From positions 1 through 6,129 of the forward strand of contig JASHOI010000097.1 in NCBI GenBank assembly GCA_030041195.1: a stretch of DNA of 6,129 bases, in the 5' to 3' direction. Below, in pieces: positions 1-4,651 of the stretch. Origin of the DNA: Streptosporangiaceae bacterium. Lineage in GTDB: Bacteria; Actinomycetota; Actinomycetes; Streptosporangiales; Streptosporangiaceae. The position numbers were made by a program, and so were the translations under genes. Each line of letters opens with the position of its first letter. The first letter of the stretch is position 1. Under the pieces are notes generated by a model. That model saw nothing but the letters and a program-made list of their open reading frames with translations, was not told the DNA's origin and searched no databases.

Positions 1-14
1 GCCCGGCGCCGCCC

Positions 15-104
15 GGCGTGCGGGCCGTCACCGGCGTGCGGGCCGTCACCGGCGTGCGGGCCGTCACCGGCGTGCGGGCCGTCACTGGCGTGCGGGCCGT
101 CACT
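15..104. repeat. 18-bp tandem repeat, five copies
   Basis: Five head-to-tail copies of GGCGTGCGGGCCGTCACY start at 15, 33, 51, 69 and 87. The first three end in C and the last two in T; otherwise they are identical. A degenerate sixth start (GGCGGGCG) follows at 105. The unit is a multiple of three and all three forward frames are open across it; one reads VRAVTG repeatedly and is in frame with the downstream PEBP gene. Nothing shows it is translated. It could be the edge of a coding repeat of a gene lying to the left, or a non-coding minisatellite. Confidence 0.9.
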
Positions 105-149
105 GGCGGGCGCCCGGTCCTGGTTCGCTGGGTCCACGAGCCAAACCGT

Positions 150-163
150 ACCAAGCGCTTGCT
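150..163. promoter_or_regulatory. TetR-type palindromic operator candidate
   Basis: ACCAAGCGCTTGCT contains the perfect 10-bp palindrome CAAGCGCTTG (152-161). It fits AnCAAGnnCTTGnT, the consensus I recall for KstR2, the TetR-family repressor of late sterol-ring catabolism in mycobacteria and rhodococci. It lies 73 bp upstream of the PEBP start, where a repressor site would be expected. The match is seen in the sequence; the link to KstR2 is from memory of the motif. No sterol catabolic gene is in the window, so a different TetR protein is equally possible. Confidence 0.4.
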
Positions 164-236
164 CATTGGGCTAGGCCGAACGCCCCTCCCTTCCCGCGCG
201 GAATGGCTCCTGGCGCCGCGGGTACGGAGACGGAGC

Positions 237-686
237 ATGGCAGAGATCAAGCTCAGCAGCGCAGCGTTCAATGACCATGACTTCATACCTCGCCGGTACG
301 CCAAGGACGGGGGGAACCTGTCTCCGCCACTGACCTGGGCCGGCGTGCCCGACGACGCCGAGGAACTCGTCCTGCTCTGCGAGGATCCGGACGCCCCGTC
401 CGGCACGTTCCTGCACTGGCTGGTGACCGGCATCGACCCGCGCAGCAACGGCGTGCGCGCTGGGCAGGAACCTCCGGGCGGGCAGGCCTGGCGGAACGGC
501 TTCGGTGAACCCGGCTGGGGCGGGCCGCAGCCGCCGCCGGGCGACGCGCACCGGTACTTCTTCCGCCTCTACGCGGTCAGCCGGCCGCTGCCGCTGCCGG
601 ACGAGGCCAGCCCCGAGGACGTTCACCGGGCGGCCGCCGGGCAGCAAAGCACCACCGGCGAACTGGTCGGGCTGTACCGAGGCTGA
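237..686 (+). CDS. PEBP / YbhB-YbcL family protein (Raf kinase inhibitor-like)
   Basis: Predicted 149-residue cytoplasmic protein of the phosphatidylethanolamine-binding protein fold, bacterial YbhB/YbcL branch. The family binds anionic ligands in a small pocket; the physiological role in bacteria is unsettled. Diagnostic motifs are DPDAP (residues 50-54), GTFLHW (56-61) and GDAHRYFFRLYA (102-113), which line the family's ligand pocket. The N-terminal stretch with NLSPPLTW is also typical, and the length fits the compact bacterial members. I chose ATG 237 because CGGAGA at 225-230 lies about 6 nt upstream and homology-like sequence begins there. The frame stays open leftward into the 18-bp repeat, but that extension is basic, repetitive and unlike the family. 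There is no signal peptide. The gene converges on the PPOX gene across 68 bp. The last 21 nt are duplicated just after the stop. Family assignment is confident; function is not. Confidence 0.9.
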   Translation: MAEIKLSSAAFNDHDFIPRRYAKDGGNLSPPLTWAGVPDDAEELVLLCEDPDAPSGTFLHWLVTGIDPRSNGVRAGQEPPGGQAWRNGFGEPGWGGPQPPPGDAHRYFFRLYAVSRPLPLPDEASPEDVHRAAAGQQSTTGELVGLYRG

Positions 687-706
687 GTCGGGCTGTACCG
701 GGCTGA
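666..706 (+). repeat. Tandem duplication of the PEBP gene 3' end
   Basis: The final 21 nt of the PEBP gene (666-686, GTCGGGCTGTACCGAGGCTG plus A) are followed directly by a 20-nt copy (687-706) that lacks only one A. The first copy encodes the terminal VGLYRG and the stop; the second copy lies in the 3' untranslated region. This looks like a recent slippage duplication. Confidence 0.85.
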
Positions 707-754
707 TCAGTGGTGCCGAGGACGATCACGTGCCGAACACCAGCGTGGGCGCGT

Positions 755-1180
755 TCAGGCGTACAGGCGGTGCGGTGTGATGATCACCGCCTCGGAGAAC
801 AGCGCGGCGAACCGGGACGCCGTGCCGAACATCGCCCCGATGCGTTCGGCGTACTTCACCACGTACTCCGGCACCTGGTCCGCCGCCGGGAACCCGGGAG
901 CGTGCTCGGCGGTTCCGGTGATGCGGATGATGTCCCGGCCGATGTCGGTCACGTCCAGTCCCAGCGCCACCCGTGGGTTGTGGCCGATGTTGCGGAGCTT
1001 GATTTTCGCCGTCTGGCTGTAGATGAGGATCGTCTCGTCGTCGCGGAGCAGGAACCACACCGGCACGCTGTCCGGCTGCCCGTCCGGGCGCACGGTGGTC
1101 AGCCACGCCATCAGGTTGGCGCGCAGCCGCCCTTCGACGTGCGCGCGGCGGTCGTCGGGCAGATGCGACGTCAGCTTCAT
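755..1180 (-). CDS. PPOX-class, probably F420-dependent oxidoreductase (Rv3369-like)
   Basis: Predicted 141-residue soluble flavin/deazaflavin oxidoreductase with the split-barrel fold of pyridoxamine 5'-phosphate oxidases. It resembles the TIGR03667/Rv3369 group of actinobacterial enzymes assigned to cofactor F420. The substrate is unknown. Visible signature: WLTTVRPDGQPDSVPVWFL (residues 26-44), then IYSQTAKIKLRNIGHNPRVAL (53-73), the usual barrel strand plus cofactor-phosphate-contacting K/R and NPRV region, then ITGTAE (97-102). The length equals that of the family. ATG at 1180 has AGGATT (1192-1187) six nucleotides upstream on its strand. It is divergent from the small membrane protein gene (63 bp apart) and convergent with the PEBP gene. 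An inverted repeat overlaps its ribosome-binding site. Fold is confident; F420 rather than FMN use is inferred from the subgroup. Confidence 0.85.
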   Translation of the reverse strand: MKLTSHLPDDRRAHVEGRLRANLMAWLTTVRPDGQPDSVPVWFLLRDDETILIYSQTAKIKLRNIGHNPRVALGLDVTDIGRDIIRITGTAEHAPGFPAADQVPEYVVKYAERIGAMFGTASRFAALFSEAVIITPHRLYA

Positions 1181-1189
1181 GAGCAGAAT

Positions 1190-1207
1190 CCTGGCAGACC
1201 CGCCAGG
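1190..1207. promoter_or_regulatory. Inverted repeat in the PPOX/membrane-protein spacer
   Basis: CCTGGC-agaccc-GCCAGG has 6-bp perfect arms with a 6-nt spacer, and its left arm overlaps the Shine-Dalgarno sequence of the PPOX gene. It could be a protein-binding site or an RNA hairpin that hides the ribosome-binding site. I see no convincing -35/-10 pair here; TTGTCA on the minus strand (1236-1231) is the only promoter-like hexamer. Confidence 0.3.
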
Positions 1208-1243
1208 GTGGACACGCCATCTGCGTTCGGTGACAATCCGGAT

Positions 1244-1462
1244 GTGTACACAGCGGCCACCGTCGTGATCGTTGGCTTCTTCGCCATTCTCGCCGGGGTT
1301 ATCTTCCAGCGCTTACGTCAGTCCTTACAGGACCAGCGCGACCTGAAGGTCCGGCTCGAGCGCACCGGCCGCCGGGTGCGCCGGGAACTGGTCTGGACCG
1401 CGGTCACGCTCTTAGTCGTCTGGGTGGCGTACAAGGTTCTCGAGCATGGAGGGCTGAAATAG
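1244..1462 (+). CDS. Small two-helix membrane protein, unknown function
   Basis: A 72-residue protein I do not recognise. It has a hydrophobic segment at about residues 4-22 (TAATVVIVGFFAILAGVIF), then a strongly charged, probably helical linker at about 23-48 rich in R, Q, L and E, then a second hydrophobic segment at about 49-63 (LVWTAVTLLVVWVAY) and a short tail. The basic linker is probably cytoplasmic, giving a helical hairpin with both ends outside. I chose GTG 1244 because it directly precedes the first membrane segment and GGTGA (1229-1233) lies 10 nt upstream. The frame remains open further left, but that part overlaps the PPOX gene antisense and does not look coding. The stop codon sits in a hairpin. 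It is divergent from the PPOX gene, with no other partner. The coding call rests on membrane-helix pattern and on the clean terminator. Confidence 0.65.
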   Translation: MYTAATVVIVGFFAILAGVIFQRLRQSLQDQRDLKVRLERTGRRVRRELVWTAVTLLVVWVAYKVLEHGGLK

Positions 1463-1472
1463 CCCTCCATGC
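1444..1472 (+). terminator. Hairpin terminator overlapping the stop codon
   Basis: GCATGGAGGGCT (1444-1455) and AGCCCTCCATGC (1461-1472) form a perfect 12-bp stem with a 5-nt loop GAAAT. The TAG stop (1460-1462) straddles the loop and the start of the right arm. There is no U-tract, which is usual for high-GC actinomycete terminators. Confidence 0.75.
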
Positions 1473-1565
1473 CGCCGAGCAGATGCCGGGGCGGGCAGTT
1501 CTTTCATCTCCTCCAGATTCCTGACGGCCGCACCGATCTTGGACGCTTGGGGTGAACCCGCGAGC

Positions 1566-1632
1566 CGGTTTCCATGATCTGGGTGGCTGAGTACCTCATA
1601 GCGGTATTAATCAACCAAGATCATGGAAATCG
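1566..1632. repeat. Large imperfect palindrome (about 67 bp)
   Basis: The arms TTTCCATGATCT (1569-1580) and AGATCATGGAAA (1618-1629) are perfect inverted repeats; CG outside them (1566-1567 with 1631-1632) also pairs. Symmetry continues inward with scattered mismatches to a core TACC (1592-1595) and GGTA (1603-1606) centred on 1599. The interval is visibly more AT-rich than its surroundings. It lies in the gene-free stretch 1473-1709, in which I see nothing else. Candidates are a residual pair of insertion-sequence terminal inverted repeats, a tiny MITE-like element, or a large dimeric operator. I find no target-site duplication at the outer edges. Confidence 0.7.
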
Positions 1633-1709
1633 AATGTCTGATCGGGCGTCGGCTGGGGCTGGCGGGACCAGTGGTACGCATGGAACGGCGCAGCCCGACG
1701 GTTGCCTGG

Positions 1710-2288
1710 TCAGCCGAGTGCGGCGCTCGCCGCCCGCAGTTCGTCCAAGGCCGCCAAGGTGTAGCGCGCGAGCTCGTCCTCGGCCGCACGGTCGCCCTCG
1801 GACCACTCGGCGTAGCCGCGCTTGAACGCGAGGACACCCAGCTCGCCGGCGAGGTGTGCCGTCGGGCTGGGCACGCCGCGGGCGATGAGGGCGGCTGTCA
1901 TGGCGGCCGCGAGACCCACGCTCTTGAGGGCGTCCCGCTCCTGGAGTTCGGCGCTGGCGGCGACGGCCGCCTTCAGGCGCGGGCCGAGCTCGCGGTTCAT
2001 CGGCCCCATCGCGCCCGACGCGCGCTCAAGACCGGCGGCGACCGCCTCGAGCGGGCTGGCACCCGCGGGCGCCTCGGCGATCCCCTCGGCCAGCAGCTGG
2101 CTCAGCGTTTCCTGCCCGGCCACCAGGAGCTCGCGCTTGTCAGGGAAGTAGCGGAAGAAGGTGCTCTTCGTGAGCCCGGCGCGCTCGGCGATCTGCGCCA
2201 CCGTGGTGGCGTCGTACCCCTGCTCGGTGAACAGGTCGACGGCGGCCATCACGAGCCGTTCCCGCGCCCCCGGTTCCCATCGAGCCAC
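1710..2288 (-). CDS. TetR/AcrR family transcriptional repressor
   Basis: A 192-residue DNA-binding regulator. The N-terminal helix-turn-helix spans about residues 8-53: LVMAAVDLFTEQGYDATTV, then QIAERAGLTKSTFFRYFPDK with the family's conserved GLTKSTFFRYF recognition region and the following KREL. The rest (about 55-190) is the helical ligand-binding and dimerisation domain, too variable to identify the ligand. GTG 2288 is the best start, placing 11 residues before the first helix. The upstream ATG at 2296 is out of frame. The Shine-Dalgarno is weak (GGGA close to the GTG), so translation from a very short leader is possible. The gene is divergent from the SDR gene across 86 bp with repeated half-sites, the classic arrangement for a TetR protein that represses its neighbour and itself. 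That target is inferred from position. Confidence 0.93.
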   Translation of the reverse strand: MARWEPGARERLVMAAVDLFTEQGYDATTVAQIAERAGLTKSTFFRYFPDKRELLVAGQETLSQLLAEGIAEAPAGASPLEAVAAGLERASGAMGPMNRELGPRLKAAVAASAELQERDALKSVGLAAAMTAALIARGVPSPTAHLAGELGVLAFKRGYAEWSEGDRAAEDELARYTLAALDELRAASAALG

Positions 2289-2301
2289 GATCCCATGCTA
2301 G

Positions 2302-2359
2302 GTGATGGAACCTCTATCCCATCACTCTGGTAATGTCATGGGACAAGAGTCCTATCACT
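2302..2359. promoter_or_regulatory. Operator/promoter region between TetR and SDR genes
   Basis: GTGATGG (2302-2308) and CCATCAC (2319-2325) form a 7-bp inverted repeat with a 10-nt spacer. The right arm lies within TCCCATCACT (2317-2326), which recurs as TCCTATCACT (2350-2359), 9 of 10 identical and 33 bp away, about three DNA turns. A shorter palindrome GGAC-aaga-GTCC (2341-2352) lies between them. TAATGT (2331-2336) could be the -10 box of the SDR promoter, so a repressor bound at the left site would cover the -35 region and one at the right site would cover the start of transcription. This is the likely binding region for the adjacent TetR protein. Confidence 0.55.
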
Positions 2360-2374
2360 TTCCAGGAGAGTTCC

Positions 2375-3256
2375 ATGCGTGTCTTCATCACCGGCGGCAC
2401 CGGCCTGATCGGCTCCGCCGTCGTTGCCGAGCTCGTCGGCAACCGGCACACCGTCCTCGCGCTCGCCCGCTCGGACGCGTCCGCGCTGGCCCTCAAGTCG
2501 GCCGGCGCCGAACCCCACCGGGGAGATCTCGCCGACCTGGACGCCGTCCGCTCCGGCGCTGCTCAGGCCGACGGCGTGATCCACCTCGCGTTCGGTAACG
2601 ACTTCAGCAGTCCCGACGCCCTGGCCCAGGCCGTCGCCGAGGAGAGCGCAGCGCTCGCGGCCCTGGGCGAGGAGCTTCTCGGCAGCGACCGTCCTCTCGT
2701 GACGGTCTCCGGTACGCCATACGTGCCCGGACGCGCCTCGACCGAGACCGATCCATTGCCGACCGAGGGGCCGGTCGGCGGTCGCGGCCGCTCCGTCATG
2801 GCAGTCCTGGGCCTGGCCTCCCGCGGAGTCCGCAGCAGCGCTGTACGGCTGCCACGCACCGTCCACAACCAGGGCAAGGGCGGATTCGCCGGCATGCTGA
2901 CCCAGATCGCCCGCCGAACCGGGGTGTCGGGCTACCCGGGCGACGGCACCCAGCGATGGCCGGCCGTGCACGCACTCGACGCGGCCGTGCTCTTCCGGCT
3001 GGCCCTGGAACTGGCACCGGGCGGGACCTCCTGGCACGCCGTGGCCGACGAGGGCGACGCGGTACGTGACATCGCCGCGGTCATCGGCCGGCGGCTCGAG
3101 CTGTCGGCCGAGACCGTGCCACAGGAAACCTACGGCCCCCTCGGCCCCATCTTCGCCACCGACCAGCCCTCATCCAGCACCTACACCCGGGAGACGCTCG
3201 GCTGGCAGCCGGCGCACCCGGGCCTTCTGGAAGACCTGGAGAACATCCAGCCCTGA
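2375..3256 (+). CDS. Atypical NAD(P)-dependent SDR-family oxidoreductase
   Basis: A 293-residue Rossmann-fold protein of the NAD-dependent epimerase/dehydratase group. The nucleotide-binding motif TGGTGLIG (residues 6-13) fits the extended-SDR pattern TGxxGxxG. R32 after the second strand suggests a preference for NADP, and GDL (50-52) is the usual adenine-contacting turn. The SGTPYVPGR segment (112-120) sits where the catalytic serine/tyrosine region would be, but no YxxxK exists anywhere in the protein. This matches the atypical SDR subgroups (such as SDR_a7) that keep the cofactor site and lose the catalytic pair. RWPAVHALDAA (194-204) belongs to the substrate domain. ATG 2375 is preceded by AGGAG (2364-2368) at 6 nt; upstream in-frame starts lie in the operator region. 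The divergent TetR gene probably controls it. The substrate is unknown; a role in detoxifying a TetR-sensed compound is only a guess. Confidence 0.88.
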   Translation: MRVFITGGTGLIGSAVVAELVGNRHTVLALARSDASALALKSAGAEPHRGDLADLDAVRSGAAQADGVIHLAFGNDFSSPDALAQAVAEESAALAALGEELLGSDRPLVTVSGTPYVPGRASTETDPLPTEGPVGGRGRSVMAVLGLASRGVRSSAVRLPRTVHNQGKGGFAGMLTQIARRTGVSGYPGDGTQRWPAVHALDAAVLFRLALELAPGGTSWHAVADEGDAVRDIAAVIGRRLELSAETVPQETYGPLGPIFATDQPSSSTYTRETLGWQPAHPGLLEDLENIQP

Positions 3257-3450
3257 CCGGCACGCGGCGGGGCTGTGGCTGGCTTGGGCAGCATCCAGGC
3301 CCGGCTCAAGCTCACCCGTTGGGGGGGATGCCCGCCGGGTGCTGCCGCCATAGCGTCAGGCCTGGCCAGGCACGCCGCCTGACCACTCGCCACGCTGAGC
3401 ACCGCAGGCAGCCTGACCATCCTGCCAGCACGGCACAGGGAGGTTGGAAC
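3257..3450. other. Intergenic region with inverted repeats before the aquaporin gene
   Basis: I see no gene in this 194-bp stretch. It holds GTCAGGC (3355-3361) and GCCTGAC (3377-3383), a 7-bp inverted repeat enclosing the palindrome CCTGGCCAGG (3361-3370). GCCTGACCA occurs twice (3377-3385 and 3411-3419). A weak hairpin after the SDR stop (GGGC 3286-3289 with GCCC 3299-3302) could serve as its terminator. The rest is GC-rich leader ending in the aquaporin ribosome-binding site GGGAGG (3438-3443). Confidence 0.45.
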
Positions 3451-4278
3451 ATGGCTGGAAACACTGCCAACCTAGATCCCAGGCGCGCCGAAGAACTGCG
3501 GCATCGCTATCTGATCCAGTTCGAGGAAGACACCCTGCGGGAGCGGCCGCTGTGGATCCGGCTGATCATCGAGTTCCTCGGCACGGCCGTGCTCGTGACG
3601 GTGGCCGCCGGATCGGGCGTGATCAACCATTATGTGGGTGGCGGCCCGGTCAGCCGGACCGCAGCCGTCATCGCCCCCGGGGCGGCGGTGATGGCCATGA
3701 TCTACGCTTGGGGCCCGCTGTCCGGACTGCACATCAACCCCGCCGTCACCGCCGCCTTCGCGGGGCGCCGGGTGTTCCCCGCCTCCTGGGTCGTCCCATA
3801 CTGGACTGCCCAGCTGGCCGGGGCCGTCGTGGCCGCCGTCTTCCTCCAGGCCATGTTCACCCATGTCAGCGCCGGCGGGAACTACCCGATCAGCAAACCC
3901 GGCGGCGACTGGAGGTCGCTGGTGATGGAGATCGTCCTCACCGCGATCCTGGTCAGCATCATCCTCAACACCGCGACCGGCAGCCGCAGCATCGGCCACA
4001 ACGCCGCCATCGCGGTCGGTTCGACCGTCGCGCTGCTCGGCCTGTTCGCCAGCCCCATCAGCGGCGCGTCCATGAACCCAGCCCGGACCCTGGGGCCCGA
4101 CATCGTCGGCCATGACTACACCGGATGGTGGGTGTACATCGCTGGCCCGATGATCGGCGCCGCGATCGCCGTCATGATCATTAACGCGGTCCGCGGCCTG
4201 CCGACCGCGGACGAGCGCGAGGCCGCGGAAGGCGGCGCCCTGCCGATCCTGGGCAGCCCGTCATCCCCCCTGCGCTGA
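3451..4278 (+). CDS. MIP-family channel (aquaporin-like)
   Basis: A 275-residue integral membrane channel with six predicted helices (about residues 37-57, 70-88, 113-133, 157-174, 183-202 and 226-246) and two re-entrant half-helices, each carrying an intact NPA motif: HINPAV (94-99) and SMNPAR (207-212). R212 is the conserved selectivity-filter arginine. By ungapped alignment to E. coli AqpZ from memory, the other three filter positions are P76 (AqpZ F43), G197 (H174) and A206 (T183). This predicts a wider, less polar pore than a strict water channel, so small neutral solutes are plausible. The N-terminal 36 residues are charged and cytoplasmic, with no signal peptide. ATG 3451 follows GGGAGG with 7 nt spacing; the in-frame extension to 3319 is basic and unlike the family. 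It stands alone, between the SDR gene and the tRNA att site, with a hairpin after its stop. Confidence 0.92.
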   Translation: MAGNTANLDPRRAEELRHRYLIQFEEDTLRERPLWIRLIIEFLGTAVLVTVAAGSGVINHYVGGGPVSRTAAVIAPGAAVMAMIYAWGPLSGLHINPAVTAAFAGRRVFPASWVVPYWTAQLAGAVVAAVFLQAMFTHVSAGGNYPISKPGGDWRSLVMEIVLTAILVSIILNTATGSRSIGHNAAIAVGSTVALLGLFASPISGASMNPARTLGPDIVGHDYTGWWVYIAGPMIGAAIAVMIINAVRGLPTADEREAAEGGALPILGSPSSPLR

Positions 4279-4283
4279 CCTCC

Positions 4284-4304
4284 CATCACCCGCCTGGGGT
4301 GATG
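4284..4304 (+). terminator. Hairpin terminator after the aquaporin gene
   Basis: CATCACCC (4284-4291) and GGGTGATG (4297-4304) form a perfect 8-bp stem with loop GCCTG, five nucleotides after the aquaporin stop codon. A second stem, GAGCA-tc-TGCTC (4304-4308 with 4311-4315), follows at once, and its flanking ACCC can alternatively pair with the right arm of the first hairpin. There is no U-tract. The double hairpin could stop transcripts arriving from either side. Confidence 0.65.
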
Positions 4305-4324
4305 AGCATCTGCTCACCCGCGTC

Positions 4325-4338
4325 CTGGGCGCGCCCAG
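4325..4338. repeat. 14-bp perfect palindrome next to the tRNA fragment
   Basis: CTGGGCGCGCCCAG is fully self-complementary and lies 8 bp beyond the 3' end of the tRNA-Arg fragment. TGGGCGC recurs at 4343-4349, overlapping the tRNA acceptor end. It may be part of the original tRNA terminator or a structure flanking the recombination site. Confidence 0.5.
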
Positions 4339-4346
4339 CACATGGG

Positions 4347-4387
4347 CGCCCCCAGCAGGATTCGAACCTGCGCACACGGCTCCGGAG
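4347..4387 (-). tRNA. 3' fragment of tRNA-Arg(CCG), candidate att core
   Basis: Read on the minus strand from 4387 down to 4347, the sequence gives a 7-nt anticodon loop CTCCGGA (anticodon CCG, 4385-4383), the 3' half of the anticodon stem GCCGT, variable GTGC, a perfect 5-bp T-arm GCAGG-TTCGAAT-CCTGC, the acceptor 3' strand TGGGGGC and discriminator G. The same order, loop and T-arm pattern occur in bacterial tRNA-Arg(CCG). The five bases before the loop (CTGCA) cannot pair with GCCGT, and no D-arm or 5' acceptor strand is upstream, so the gene is cut at the anticodon loop. CCA is not encoded. This is the footprint left when an element integrates into a tRNA gene: the core shared by attB and attP runs from anticodon loop to 3' end. 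The convergent tyrosine recombinase nearby supports it. The intact tRNA-Arg should lie at the element's other end. Confidence 0.85.
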
Positions 4388-4651
4388 TGCAGTCCCCAAA
4401 AATGCCGTGACCTGCATGGACGTGGCACCTTCGCGGTTGCGTGGGCGGTTGGTGGGGGAGCGGTGGCAGCGGATCCGTGTGGCTCCATGGCCGCGCGGCC
4501 TCGATGCGGGTACTGACAGCGCGGCTTCCAGCCGTTGCCCCGCAGCCGCAGGGCTGAGCGGTATGCACCGGCCCGCCGGTCCCGCGGGAAACGGGCGTGA
4601 CGTGAATCCGGAAGTGCGATGCTTTTGCCTTGCAGGTAAAGCGATTCACTT
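4388..4651. other. Non-coding att-arm region between tRNA fragment and integrase gene
   Basis: I see no gene in these 264 bp, the expected place for integrase and excisionase arm-binding sites. Visible structure: GGCCGCGCGGCC (4489-4500) and TCCCGCGGGA (4580-4589), both perfect palindromes. The second is enclosed by GCCCG (4571-4575) and CGGGC (4592-4596) and could end the integrase transcript. ACCTGCA (4410-4416) and TGCAGGT (4631-4637) are an inverted pair at the two ends of the region. AAAGCGATTCACTTT (4638-4652) is palindromic apart from one pair and touches the integrase stop codon. The last 60 bp are AT-richer than the rest of the window. None of these sites is proven. Confidence 0.5.

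Noticed and set aside
15..104. CRISPR array
   Set aside because: The copies are directly contiguous with no spacers.
18..236. N-terminal extension of the PEBP protein into the 18-bp repeat
   Set aside because: The extension is repetitive and basic, and a good Shine-Dalgarno precedes the ATG at 237 where family similarity begins.
710..1243. Long 5' extension of the small membrane protein frame
   Set aside because: It is antisense to the well-supported PPOX gene and its translation has no recognisable character.
1574..1825. 83-codon plus-strand frame starting in the large palindrome
   Set aside because: It has no Shine-Dalgarno, runs antisense into the TetR gene, and its composition is low-complexity.
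1623..2333. Plus-strand open frame opposite the TetR gene
   Set aside because: Shadow of the TetR gene caused by high GC; the minus strand has a clear helix-turn-helix.
4347..4420. Complete tRNA gene
   Set aside because: Bases before the anticodon loop do not pair with the 3' stem half and there is no D-arm or 5' acceptor strand.
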